A DNA stretch of 64,000 nucleotides. Source: Buddleja alternifolia (taxonomy: Eukaryota > Streptophyta > Magnoliopsida > Lamiales > Scrophulariaceae). A model generated the notes under the pieces. The model was not told the DNA's origin. It saw only the letters and a program-made list of their open reading frames with translations, and searched no databases. The stretch is from the NCBI GenBank assembly GCA_019426215.1, contig CM033400.1, positions 23,978,568-24,042,567 on the forward strand, read 5' to 3'. Each line of letters starts with the position of its first letter. Position 1 is the stretch's first letter. The position numbers and the translations under genes are program-made. This document shows, piece by piece, positions 11,901 through 22,468 of this stretch.

Positions 11901-13089
11901 ATTCACTGACTTTCGCCAACCTGAGTCAACGCTTGAGGAAGCGCCTGCTGAGACATCTGAAGCGTCCAAATCTGCAGATACCAGTATTCCTGACGCTCCT
12001 GAACATGCTACCATTGATAGTGCTGAAGATACTTCCCTGGATATTCGAGGTACTGTTTTTGATCCAGCCTATCAAGTTCCTTTTGACTCTCTCAAACACT
12101 CATCACGGTTCAAGCGACCAGCTCCTCAAGCGGTTCAATCAGATGAGAGTCAAGCCTTCGGTCCCCTGCTTAAATCTGTTTTGGAGACAATTAGCGCTCA
12201 AGCTACTCAGAGTGAAGAATCTCTCCATTGGATTAAGGAAGACCTGGCAAAGATTGAAACTCACGTAATGAGCGCTCAGATTGCTCATATGCGTAGTTCA
12301 GCTCAAGCGGCAGTTGGTGAGTGCAAACAAGACTTTCAAGAAATGCAGGATGCTGCCCACGCAACCCAACTTGCCATGAAAGAAGAACTTGAAAAGCGCC
12401 TTGCAACCCTTGAGATCTCTGTGAATGACGCCACCAGCGCTAAGCTTCTTGTTATGCAGGAACGCTTCGACAAGCGTCTGGATGACATCACAGATTCCTT
12501 ATCTCAGATTGCTCATCACGTAAGTGTACTCACAAACCACTTCTGAAAATCTGATGATGGCAATAAGGGGGAAGAGAAGAAGAAAGGAGAAAAGCGGAAA
12601 GCGTCCAGTTCAAAAGTTGAAAATCCTCCGTCTCCTAAGAGTCAAATGCCTCCTTCTCAGTCTGCGCTTAATCTCCCGTCTTGGATAACTGCTCTGAAAC
12701 AAAGTTCATCCGGAGCGCCCAGTAGTACACTAAGGGAACCTCCTAGAGCGTTATATCCAAACCTACCAATTCCTACAAGAGCACTGCTTGAACAGTTTGA
12801 CATTCCTCTTCAGAGAACATCCATTTCAGAACCTACAGATCCACAGATCTTAGCTGAAGAAAGGAAGATGACTGATTTTAGCCAAGCTTTTCGAATCTGC
12901 CTAAGGTACATTGGTATCGACCCAACTGACTGGGATAATCACTTTAAAATATTCAAAAAGAGACAACAAGAAGAAAACAAGCTTATCATCAACAAAGATC
13001 ATGAAGCAATGATGATCTTGGAAGACAATCTGACTGAAGCTGTCCGAGCTGAAATGTCCAAGCGATACAGAGTTAGACCAAGTCATTAA
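8983..13089 (+). pseudogene. SIRE-1 third gene (env-like; likely nuclear protein), frameshifted
   Basis: Four overlapping open segments (8983-9168, 9155-10189, 10026-11480, 11434-12546) and a last one (12646-13089) form one gene of about 1350 codons with four to five breaks. Order: a short Lys/Ser start (MAPKKSSS); a conserved globular region at about 9155-9720 that resembles the uncharacterised plant transposon-associated domain; a basic segment K-R-P-A-A-T-K-K-R at 9824-9868, close to a bipartite nuclear localisation signal; an acidic Pro/Ala-rich stretch with repeated E-P-S-A-Q; a second globular region at about 10470-11900; and a coiled coil at about 12330-12540. I see no signal peptide and no convincing membrane segment, unlike a true envelope. 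The start at 8983 matches the SIRE-B start (MAPK). Confidence 0.75.
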
Positions 13090-13314
13090 AGCTTTCTGAT
13101 TTTACATTATCTATATTCTTGTCTCTTATATCTTTAAATATTCAGCTGTAAAAATGCTTGTAATTCTCGATAAATATGAAATGCATTTTTTTTTTCTTGC
13201 TGAAACATCTCGTTGAAGCGTAACTAACTTTAACTAACGTTTACTGATCAAAGCTAACTTTTACTTTTGGCTATCTAACTCTTGAACTATAAAAGAGTAA
13301 GTATTGCCATCATC

Positions 13315-13328
13315 AAAAAGGGGGAAAT
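13315..13328 (+). other. Polypurine tract of SIRE-1
   Basis: AAAAAGGGGGAAAT directly before the 3' LTR; the priming site for plus-strand DNA synthesis. The same tract lies beside the 3' LTR of SIRE-B. Confidence 0.9.
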
Positions 13329-14873
13329 TGTTAGGAATTTCATGTTAGAAGTTTTGATGATGACAATTAAGTTTTTGTTAGACCTCAAAAAAAGGTTGTA
13401 AGTTTATTTTCGTAGAAAACTTGTATAGGCTTTGAAGCGTTAGACTTGTAATAGATTTATTAGACTTTGTTATCTTACTTTAGAGTGTTAGGCAAAATAG
13501 TCTTAGGCTGAGCGTCTGATGATTTCTGAGTGAGTTTATCAGTGGTAAAGTTTGAAGACTCAAGCGCCTGATCTCAGAAGATAGATACAGTCTCCAAGCG
13601 TCCACTTTGGCCAGCTATATCAAGCGTTACCTTATGGGACAGAAGTGATTTCACCTGAATTTACTTCTAAGTCCAGAAGGAGTTTAATGCAAATATTCTC
13701 AAAGCATTAAATACCAACGGGTATTAATTTCAAATGCATTAAATGTTGATAAGAGCATTTAATATGATAAGCAATGTCAGACGTACGGAGAAGCCACCCT
13801 ATTGGACTGTCAACTATCTCAGACTGCAGCACCAACTTTCGTGCAGCAGATTTTCAGGAAAAAGGACAAAAGTTGTTCACTCGCGAAAGTGAGAGATACG
13901 CGCCAGTGCATGTGTCAAACGGACACTTTCTCCAAGAATACCTATAAATAGGACTTCAACAACAAACAAACACATGAGCAACAATTTTATCAAAGCCAAA
14001 TTGCTGTTGCATTAAAATCTCATTCCTTAAACTCTCAGAAAATCCAGAAACTTCAAGAAACATCCAAATTGCTTTTCTTATATTCCTGAGACAGTCAACA
14101 AATATCTCAAACATTCTTTTTGAAGAAACCAGATTCCTACTGAGATATTACCAAGTTGTTTGAACTTCATCAAAATCAAACAAACCTTTTAGAAAATCCC
14201 ATCCAAGCCTCGCGATCTGTGTGAAGTCGAAGTTGGATACTTGCATCATTTCTGGGTGAAAGAAGCAAGAGGGTTGAAGTGATTTGAAGCAGAAATCTGT
14301 GTGATCAAGGAGCTCAAGTCATCGACATCCATCTTTCCCTAATTTGTAGAAGATTCTGTGTGATTCTTTGAGAATCATTTTAGTGGATTGCCTCCAAGTG
14401 CAAAGGAGAAGAAGGACGTAGTTGGGATTACACCACCCAACGAACCTTACAAATATTGTGTTATTTACTTTTCAGTCATTTCGTTCATCTATCATATCAT
14501 TGCATAAGTAAAACACAATCAAAAGCTAAGCACCTAAGAAACATCTTGTGACGCTAAAACTTTCAAAGAGAAGACTCCAAAATCATTCCGCTGTGCTAAC
14601 CCTGATTAAAAGAACTGAACGCTTAACCTACAAGGTCAAAGTATTCAATTCCTGAAGTCTAAGTTAACTTTATAAAACAGTCTTCATTAGACGCTTCACA
14701 AAGTCTCAAATATCTTATGTGAACGCTAAGGTGAAGCGTCACACACTTCAAGCGCCTATCATTTCAAGCGTCCAAATACATTTAATACGAAATCTTTTTT
14801 AAGTTGAAAAAGACTTAAGGGTCTATTCAACCCCCCCCTTCTAGACCCTTTCGTATGCCACTTGGGACCAACA
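13329..14873 (+). repeat. 3' LTR of SIRE-1
   Basis: It starts TGTTAGGAATTTC and ends GGGACCAACA, followed by the ATTTT duplication. TATA box at 13943-13950. I count 12 copies of AGCGT/AGCGC or their complements in its 1545 bp. Confidence 0.95.
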
Positions 14874-15237
14874 ATTTTAATCATAACTATCTCTACAAAT
14901 ATTAGATTAAGGTGATTCAAGAGGCTACGTGAAGATAAGACAGAGATCTACAATATTAGAGAAGAAACCTAAGTTTGATTTGGCCTGTAAACGGACGAAA
15001 ATCTCATTTCTATATCAGTATTGTGTAAAATCTTTCATCAACTATCTTCTTTTGTTTCTTTCTTCAATTTCAAGCTCAATTTGGATCTTCTTTCTCGTCT
15101 TTCATGCGTAAATCAACTTATATCCTACAAAACAAAATCTGTACCAATCAAAGCATTATGAGGGATAAAAGTGATCAAATTAACGATCGAATCATATAAC
15201 AATGGGGCATAAAATGCTGTAAAATATGGACTTATCA
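14874..15237 (-). repeat. 3' LTR of element A, second part
   Basis: It resumes the LTR interrupted at 1183 (shared TTTTAATCAT junction with the intact copy near 19160) and ends ATGGACTTATCA, which is the sense-strand start TGATAAGTCC. The first five bases are the SIRE-1 target duplication. Confidence 0.9.
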
Positions 15238-15272
15238 ACTACCCCCCAACTAGGCTATGATCGTGTCGATCA
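15238..15272 (-). promoter_or_regulatory. Terminal polypurine tract and upstream hairpin of element A
   Basis: Read on the minus strand: an inverted repeat TGATCG-ACA-CGATCA (15258-15272), then TAGTTGGGGGGTAG, then the 3' LTR. Elements C and D have the same order with different hairpin sequence. The next 1.3 kb (15273-16590) is AT-rich and I see no gene in it. Confidence 0.7.
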
Positions 15273-16591
15273 ATAAATGGCGAACAAGTACTCATAAGTT
15301 CAGATTTTACAACTTGGTTTGGGATCTTGAAAGGTTCATGTGTCAACAATCAAGCACGTAAAAGAATTAGACCCTCGAAAATGATTATGACAAGTTACAC
15401 TTTACCTAGAACACTCAACAATTTGAAAGCCCCCAAACATCTTCGAATCCATCTCTAAATCATGAACTTCGAATCCATTTTTATGTCGAGAGCACACTTT
15501 AAACAAGATTATGCAAACTCATTATATAATAAAAACATTAAAACACTTCAAAATTTTGTTAACCTATCAGTGTGCATGAAATGTGAAAGTCAAGATCAAA
15601 GGGTCTTTTTGGCTTGTAACGTAAGGCTAGGTAATGGCTTGGATGGGAATATTTGGATAAAGTGACTTAACTCAAGAAAGAATACAACTCAATATCATCG
15701 AGCTAAACACTCACTCATCAACCGAATAAATCTCTATATCTCGCCACTTATAGCTTTTTGATTTCTTTTTCCCTTTGAACTCATAGCCCCAAAACTTGTT
15801 TCTTTTGATGCTAGGGGTAAATAATGATTCCCAAGCCAAATAAATCACATTGAAGTTCAGTTTATAGCCTAGTCAAGAGAGCTCATACATTATATTTTTT
15901 GGTAACTTTCGATCTCTCGACTCTTTAACCAACTTTCAACATTTGTTTTCATCTCATTGTTTTACCTAAACTCAAGACCACAAAAATTCTCAACATCACC
16001 ATGAACAAACGCACCTTTTAACCCATTATTCCATGAGATTCGATAACCAAAACAAAGCGTAAACCCAAATTAAAGCCAAATGATATGAAGATATATGCTC
16101 TCTTACTTGGGAAATAAACTTTGCATTTTTTTCTTTTAGGCTAAAGGGTGGTTGGTGTGGCTTGCGAAAGAAAAGCGAATGGTGGTTTTTAGTGTGCTTA
16201 GCACACTCCAGTCTTATCAATACGGCTCAAAATAAGTTCTGAGATTATGTAATATCGTGAAGGCCAATTGTAAGGTTAAAGAAAATGAAAAATGGCCTAA
16301 ATCGTTTCATGACTTTGCACACTCAACACACACTTCAAAGTTGACAAAATTGAAAGTTCAATGCTTTAAATCCTCATCAATTCACATAAGCATGGCTAAA
16401 AAGTCTTTCACAAATAAAATATGACAAAGGATTTCATCTTAGATGAAGTAGAAACACTCAAACGAATCATGCTCTAAGCAAAGGTATAACAAAACATGAA
16501 TTTGAAATCATTGACTATCACAGTTTTCTAATCCCAAATCAAGTATGAAACTTTACAAATGAGTACAAGTCATACCATAAACGTCTATCCC

Positions 16592-16625
16592 ACCCCCCAA
16601 CTAATCTAGCACATTGTCCCCAATG
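16592..16625 (-). promoter_or_regulatory. Internal polypurine tract with hairpin, element A
   Basis: On the minus strand a hairpin CATTG-GGGA-CAATG (16612-16625) is followed by TTAGTTGGGGGGTG. It duplicates the terminal tract about 1.35 kb away and has equivalents in C and D. Confidence 0.6.
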
Positions 16626-16861
16626 AATGGACATACATATGTAAAGGAAAGGAAAGAAAGAAGTCCCTGATGTTTGAAGTTATGTGATGTCCAAAAGGCG
16701 AAAAAGCAACAAGGCGAATAATCTGAAAATAACGCCTAGCCAGCTGTGAAGTTAGAAAAACAAGAAGAGACAAAAACCACCATCAAAACAATAAAAACAC
16801 ACAAAACGAGAAAAACAAAACAAAAAGAAAAATAACAGAAATGAAGGGAAACATGAAAAAC

Positions 16862-16912
16862 GTAGGTTGCCTACCACGAAGCGCTTGTTTTAAGTCATTA
16901 GCTCGACTCCCT
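16862..16912 (-). other. Conserved post-gene hairpin, element A
   Basis: On the minus strand the gene end is followed by GTCGAGCTAATGACTT, then AAGCGCTTCGTGG and an inverted repeat GTAGG-CCTAC. It aligns with CTTGGGAGGCAACCCAAG in D and C. Stem bases differ between A and C/D yet pairing is kept. Confidence 0.6.
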
Positions 16913-16920
16913 TGCACTGC

Positions 16921-17931
16921 TCATGGTGGATCATAAGGAGCAATGCCAACTTTGTATGGACGAGCCTTTTTGTGCTTTTTCCAGTTGCATTGAGGCTTCT
17001 CCCCTCCAATCTCGATCATACAACCTAAAAGAATTAGAAGTAAGAATTTGTTCTCTTTCAAAAATACATAATTTAAGTGCAAAGATGAAAGTTTAATTGG
17101 AACTGAGAAAAAATCCTCAATGGATGATTGCAACTCATGTGTGACTATCCCATACTCCCCTAACCTTTGTTTTAACAACTTAAATGGTGGTCCATCCAAG
17201 TGATTTATATATCCTCTGATTTTCTCATTCTCGACAGTAGTATCACTTGGGTTCTCAACATATGCATCGAATGGATAACTAGAGTTGTAAACCTTGACTT
17301 CAACCTCCTCCACTCTATCTCTTTAGTTATTGATACACTATTGTAAGAATTTGAGAGATATAGTGGTAGGAGGTGTTGAGCTCTTGAACATTTCTAATGT
17401 CTTTTCTTGGTCATATGATGGGATGGATTTCGGAGACTCTGTGATGAATTGTGAGTCCTCTAGTGATGTTGCTTTTGGAGTTTCATCATTCTCTTCTGTG
17501 CTAGTATATATGGTGTTTGATGACCTCTCTGCAACTAAGTTGGAGATTTGGTTTAGTTGTGCTTGCAATTCTATCATAGATGCTTCAATATTCTGAGACC
17601 GCTCATCATTCTTCTTCATCCATTGAACTATCAACTCCTCGAAACTTGGGTTCCTATCACATTGTTGCTGATAATCCCCATGGTTCTGAAAGTTAGTCAG
17701 TTCAAATTCTCACTGCATTAGCAAGGGGGACCTATCTTGTTGCAAGTATGCTTGTGAATCTCTCATAGCGTAATAACTCAATGGAAAGTCTTGGTGACTT
17801 CTCCATCCGTGTTGACAGTAATCGCTATGATGAATGTCTCCACACCATGAACATAAATCTTGTACTTGACTCCCATTTTCAGCACCTTCATCCCATCCTT
17901 GTTTTGACTAATAAAAGTCATAGTTGCTCAT
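16921..17931 (-). pseudogene. Element A gene: gag-like protein with CCHC-type knuckle, broken
   Basis: The likely start is the ATG at 17931-17929, about 100 bases after the primer site. The frame gives M-S-N-Y-D-F then a stop at the eighth codon. It continues with a knuckle C-S-W-C-G-D-I-H-H-S-D-Y-C at 17815-17853 (C-x2-C-x3-H-x4-C, the spacing seen in gag of Athila/Tat-type elements), a second stop, and a helical charged stretch. Next comes a P-P-T-T-I-S-L motif near 17345, a further break, and the C-terminal signature N-W-K-K-H-K-K and P-Y-K-V-G-I-A-P-Y. The last two motifs recur in the gene of element D. The family appears to keep a single RNA-binding protein and borrow the rest from a helper (inference). 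Confidence 0.6.
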
Positions 17932-18033
17932 CTATTCAAGAATATTAAAAAAAAACACATAACAAAAAAATAAAAATAAAACAACTTAGTCTTAGAGAAG
18001 ATAAGTGAATTACAATATCAAATAACGCAATTG

Positions 18034-18051
18034 TCCCCGGCAACGGCACCA
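18034..18051 (-). other. Primer binding site of element A, Asp-tRNA-like
   Basis: The + strand reads TCCCCGGCAACGGCACCA, which is the 3' end of plant Asp-tRNA with one difference (ACC for GCC). It lies six bases from the LTR. Confidence 0.85.
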
Positions 18052-18057
18052 AAAACA

Positions 18058-19523
18058 TGACACGCGAATTTCTAGCAAGTGTACAAGGTCGTGCAAAGTA
18101 ATCAAGTGGATTATTAGTCTGGGGTGTGTATCGTCTCCACATGGACAATTGGATTCAATGCTCGTAATTGCTAAATTATCTAACTCTAAGCTAAATCAAA
18201 TTATAAGATGAGATGATTATATTATGAAAATAACTAAAGACAACTAAATGATAAACAAGGTAACAAATCAAATGGAAAGAGATGATTGGGTTATGATCCT
18301 ACTATGTTCTATCCTATGCTCATGAATTTCTCAATTATCCGGATTCTTAGAACGTTCTTCCTATGGCGAAACCCTCTAATGTATTTATTGTTCAATCTCT
18401 TGAAATAACAAGCCTATACTAGTTAACAACTTCCTATATCTCTATAGTGAAGATTGAATTAACTAACATGCATTTAGGTTTAAAGGAATTTCTTGTTTAC
18501 GAAGATCCTACATTCAATTCGGTCATCTTATCACAAAAATCCACACAACGCAATTGATTCTATCTCTAGTCAATTGTTAAGTTATGATGTTTGATTTTTC
18601 GATCTCCCTTTATCTATCTCCTCTCGGTCTCCAGACCAAGCATTTTATCAAAAACATGGTGATCAAGCATATGCAAGCATTAAGTATAAAATCAAACATG
18701 TAACAAGAATAAAATAAATCCAAAACTTAATGATTCATTAAACACAAAACATCACAAAGTATTCACATAACCCAACCACAAATATACTTAGCTCATACTT
18801 ATAACAACAAGTGATTCCACAATTCTATAAAACATAGTGGATGAACTAATTAAAGAGAAAGAGTTGAATTACTCCCTACTGCAAAGTGTCAATCCAGGCT
18901 TTGATGATGAAAATGGCTTCTCAAGCTTCCTTCGGTCTTCTTATGGCTTCCCCTTGGTGTTTTAGAACAAGTGTAGCCTTTTGGTAAGTGAAGAATGTAT
19001 AAAAAGGTCAAAAAATGGCGAATATAAAAAATTCTTATGGCAGCAGGAAACAGTGCCGCGGCACTATAGGACAGCGGCCTAACACTCGAGAATTTGGCTA
19101 TTGGAATTCCGTACCACGGTTCTGTGCCGTGGCACTGTGTAGAAATCCCAGCTTTCGTATTTTGATCATAGCTATCTGTACAAATATTGGATTAAGGTGA
19201 TTCAAGAGGCTACGTGAAGATAAGACAAAGCTCTACAATATTGGAGAAGAAACCTAAGTCTGATTTGGCCTGTAAGTGGAAGAAAACCTTGTTTCTATAT
19301 TATCATTGTGTAAAATCTTTCATCAACTATCTTCTTTTGTTTCTTTCTTCAATTTCAAGCTCAATTTGGATCTCCTTTCTCGTCTTTGATGCGTAACTCA
19401 ACTTATATCCTACAAAACAAAATCACTACCAATCAATGCATTATGAGGGATAAAAAGTGATCAAAGTAACGATCAAATCATATTACAATGGGGCATAAAA
19501 TACTGTAAAATATGGACTTATCA
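18058..19523 (-). repeat. 5' LTR of element A
   Basis: 1466 bp, TGACACGCG to CTTATCA on the + strand. The palindrome AGTGCCGCGGCACT lies at 19052-19065, and a near copy (GTGCCGTGGCAC) at about 19124-19136. In sense orientation this GC-rich island lies just upstream of a TATA-like ATTTTTTATATCC stretch. Confidence 0.93.
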
Positions 19524-20071
19524 ACAGACAGGTGGAACTTCCAATTCACTGACTTTCGTCAAGAGGAGTCAGTACTTGAGGAAGTGCCTGTGAAATTAAT
19601 TGAAGAGTCTGCTCTAGTGTCTTCATTAGAAGTTACCAGTAGTCTATCATTTTCTGAAGAAACTATTCAAGCGTCTCCACCAGTGGAGATTCCTAACGCT
19701 TCTGAACCCGTTGTTTCTGATGTTATTGAGGATCTTCCAATCGAAGCACACGGAACAGTCTTTGATCCAGCACTTCTAGTCTCTATTTCAAACATACATC
19801 CAGGTTTAAGCGACCGACTCCTCAAGCGGTTCCTTCGGATATGAGTCAAACTTTTGGGCCGCTATTGAAATCAGTCTTGGAGGAATTGATTAATCACGCT
19901 ACTCAAATTGAAAAATCCCTCCACTGGATTAATACCAATTTAGCTAAGATCGAGTCTCAGAACATGAGCGATCAATTTGCTCGTATGAGAGGTGCCGGTC
20001 AAGCGGCAGTTTGTGAATGCCGCAAAGAGTTTCAAGAACTACATGACGCTATTATGGCAAACCAACTGCAT
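19524..20071 (+). pseudogene. Sirevirus env-like gene fragment (right part)
   Basis: It continues the fragment at 1-143 after element A. It matches SIRE-1 11886-12370, including W-N-F-Q-F-T-D-F and the start of the coiled-coil region (S-L-H-W-I). One frame change occurs at about 19830. The gene is then cut at 20071 and fused to LTR sequence, so its C-terminus, the polypurine tract and about 1 kb of LTR have been deleted. Confidence 0.85.
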
Positions 20072-20560
20072 GTCGAAGTTGGATACTTGCACTATTTCTG
20101 AGTGAAAGAGGCAAGGGGATAGAGGTCTCTTCGAGCTAAAATTTGTGTGATCAAGGAGTTCAAATCATCAATATCCATCTCTCCCTAATTTGTAGAAAAT
20201 TCGATGTAATTCTTTGAGAATCATTTTAGTGGATTGCCTCCAAGTGTTCGAGGAAGAGAAGGAGTAGTTAGGATTACACCACCCAATGAACCTTACAAAT
20301 ATTTTGTTCTTTACTTTACTGTCAATTTCCATATTATCATATCATTGAATAAATCTATTAAGTAAAACTCAATCAAACGCTAAGCAACTAAAATACTTTC
20401 TGTGACGCTAAAGCTTTTAAGCGCCTACAACTTCAAGCGTCCAACCAATTTTCAAACGAATATTTTTGAAGTTGAAAAAGACTTTAGCGTCTATTCAACC
20501 CCCCCCCCCCCCCCCCCCCCCCCCCCTTCTAGAGCTTTCGTATGCCATTTTGGACCAACA
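20072..20560 (+). repeat. Truncated Sirevirus LTR with 28-base C tract
   Basis: It matches the last third of the SIRE-1 LTR (from GTCGAAGTTGGATACTTGCA to GGACCAACA). A run of 28 C lies at 20499-20526, where SIRE-1 copies have 3 to 8 interrupted C. It is preceded by env-like sequence and followed by a primer site and gag, so it served as the LTR shared by two tandem internal regions. Confidence 0.9.
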
Positions 20561-20562
20561 AG

Positions 20563-20574
20563 TGGTATCAAAGC
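20563..20574 (+). other. Primer binding site of second tandem Sirevirus unit
   Basis: TGGTATCAAAGC, one change from the initiator Met-tRNA complement TGGTATCAGAGC, immediately after the LTR remnant. Confidence 0.88.
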
Positions 20575-20655
20575 GGTTAAAGTTTGAATTTTAAAATTTC
20601 CAAGCATAACAGCTTGTTTAGATCCTTTTCAAATCTAGTTGCTTTTTATTTTTCC

Positions 20656-20816
20656 ATGGCATTTTTTAAAGTTCCCAAGTTGACTGAATCAAATTATGAT
20701 TCCTGGAAGGTCAAAACTTTTACATATCTTTGCTCATGTGATGACGAAATGTGCGATATTATTTCAGATGGACCAATACCAATTCTGAAGGTTATCACCA
20801 GAGCACCTGGAGCCAC
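20656..20816 (+). pseudogene. gag: Sirevirus gag N-terminus (cut by element D)
   Basis: The start MAFFKVPKLTESNYDSW is the same as in the other two gag genes. It stops after about 54 codons at the insertion of D and resumes at 28255. About 60 bases between the two parts are missing compared with intact gag. The flanks CCACTGA and CCACTGATGAG suggest a microhomology deletion before D arrived. Confidence 0.9.
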
Positions 20817-22358
20817 TGATGTATGTTATTTTTACACGAGTTTTCCCCCATTTATCAACTTAGTTTTGATTGTTTCCTTGATAATTTGATCACATGTGAT
20901 GCTTTGACACTTGTTTTCTTATATTTTATAAAATAACATAACATTTGGAGGAAAAGAATAAGGATTAAAGGTAAATCATGCATAAAGATACAAACTGTCC
21001 GTGCAGCGCTTGAGTTTACGGAATAGATTTCTCTACCCATGTCCAATTACACATTTGGTATAGAAATGAAAATATAAGAGGCAAATGTATATTAATTATG
21101 TTGAAGACAAAGGTCAGATGTGTAGGGAAGGAGGTGAAAAAGTCATCGGAAGAGACATCTTACAATGGAGTTTTCTCATTCAAAGGCTTGTGAGACACGT
21201 TTATCATCCTTAACATTTGATTTAGGCATTGGTATCTTCTTTAGAGTTGTAGGTATTTGTATTAGGATTCTATAGCAACCTGAATCAACTTATTCAGACA
21301 TCGATAGATAAAGTTATACATATTTTACCAAAACTGGCTGCAGCAGCGGGGATGAACGCCGCGGCATTCACAATCCAACGCCGTGGCGTTCGAGGTAGCG
21401 GACTGCTCTATAAGTACTCCTTTTGATCATTTCTCACCCTAACTCACCTTAGATATCAGTAACCACACGAAAATAGAGAGAGGGAGAGCTTAGAAGAGAA
21501 GATTGAAGGTCAAAACATGGAGAATTCAACAAGGAATCCACATCCCTACAAGAATTAGGGAGTTTTTTACATATTTATTTCTTGAATTTGTTCAAACTTC
21601 TTATGACTTGTATGATTTATATTTGCACTTTTGACATGAATATGAGCTAAAATTGTTTCATTGAGGCCATGGATAGGCCATTTATGTTATTTTGATTGTT
21701 GTTTTGTGGGTGTTTATTGTATTAATTTTGGTTTTAACTATGTATTCAATATTTGATCTCAATGCTACATTTGCTTGATATCCAAGTGTTTGATAAAATG
21801 GCTAGGTTAGAGATTGAGACATAATAACCTAGGGAAGATATAAACATCGAATACCCTATAGTTAAACCAACTAGAGATAGACTCTGTTTCTTTAGGTGGT
21901 ATTCCATTCACGTGGGGAATTCCTAGACCTTAAAAGCATCTTCGTAAATCGGGTCTTCATATAGAGATATATAGAAAATCGTTAACAAGGGTAGGGTTAC
22001 TATGCCAAGAGATTGGGTAGTACATACGTTAGGGAATTTGGCCTTAGCCAAATCAATCTAATAATCCACTAGAACCTAAATCACAATCAAAATGCATAAT
22101 TGGTTGAACCATGTGCCTTGATCGCTTCTCTCTATTGCTTCCTCCCTTTATTTGGTGTGACGTTGCCTTAGTTTATTTTCTAGTTTTTATTAATTAGTTA
22201 ATCAACATTTCTATCGACCGATTTAACTTAGAATTGAGTAATATAATAGTCTTGGTTCTTAGATTATAGTTGTCCCTACGGATATGATAACCCCCGACTT
22301 AGAAATCCACTTTACTACTTACACGAACTAGTTCTCTTGATAGGATTTTTTCGTGTCA
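20817..22358 (+). repeat. 5' LTR of element D
   Basis: 1542 bp, TGATGTATG to TCGTGTCA. Near-palindromes AACGCCGCGGCATT (21355) and AACGCCGTGGCGTT (21377) lie just upstream of a CTATAAGTACTCC promoter-like box at about 21408. Confidence 0.92.
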
Positions 22359-22364
22359 AGTTTT

Positions 22365-22382
22365 TGGCGCAGTTACCGGGAC
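22365..22382 (+). other. Primer binding site of element D, decayed
   Basis: TGGCGCAGTTACCGGGAC corresponds to the Asp-tRNA complement TGGCGCCGTTGCCGGGGA with a few changes; it lies six bases after the LTR. Confidence 0.7.
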
Positions 22383-22468
22383 AACTGTGGTATCTAATAT
22401 CGAGATTCTCTTATTTGTTCTGAGCTCAAGTCAATTTTTTATTTTGTCTATTTCTAGTTCTTGAAGAT

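Larger units (their letters stand above)
1184..14873 (+). mobile_element. SIRE-1: full-length Sirevirus-type Ty1/copia retrotransposon
   Basis: The element is 13.7 kb with LTRs of 1509 and 1545 bp, an initiator Met-tRNA primer site, gag, pol in copia order (protease, integrase, reverse transcriptase, RNase H), a third env-like gene and a polypurine tract. Target duplication is ATTTT at 1179-1183 and 14874-14878, perfect. By eye the LTRs differ by roughly 1 percent plus one 34-bp indel, so insertion is recent. Long size, extended gag and a third gene after RNase H are hallmarks of the Sirevirus lineage. Every gene has frame breaks, so the copy is not autonomous. Confidence 0.95.
144..19523 (-). 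mobile_element. Element A: non-autonomous (LARD-like) LTR retrotransposon, minus strand
   Basis: Two related LTRs (144-15237, itself split by SIRE-1, and 18058-19523) flank about 2.8 kb. The primer site lies beside the right LTR and the polypurine tract beside the left LTR, so the element reads on the minus strand. Terminal dinucleotides are TG and CA, confirmed by the solo copy at 25182 with a perfect target duplication. The flanking five bases here are ATAGC and ACAGA, only 3 of 5 matching, so the duplication has decayed or been altered. No protease, reverse transcriptase or integrase is present; one damaged gene remains. The Asp-tRNA-like primer site and gene layout suggest a parasite of an Athila/Tat-type Ty3/gypsy element (inference). 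Confidence 0.85.

Noticed and set aside
8983..13089. True viral envelope glycoprotein
   Set aside because: No signal peptide, membrane helix or Cys-rich ectodomain is visible; nuclear-signal-like clusters argue otherwise.
14929..15111. Short frame also found near 19214 and 25245
   Set aside because: It lies in the A-family LTR and recurs only because the LTR recurs; frame is not preserved in a way that suggests coding.
20402..20587. Proline-rich open frame across the C tract
   Set aside because: It is a by-product of the poly-C run inside an LTR.
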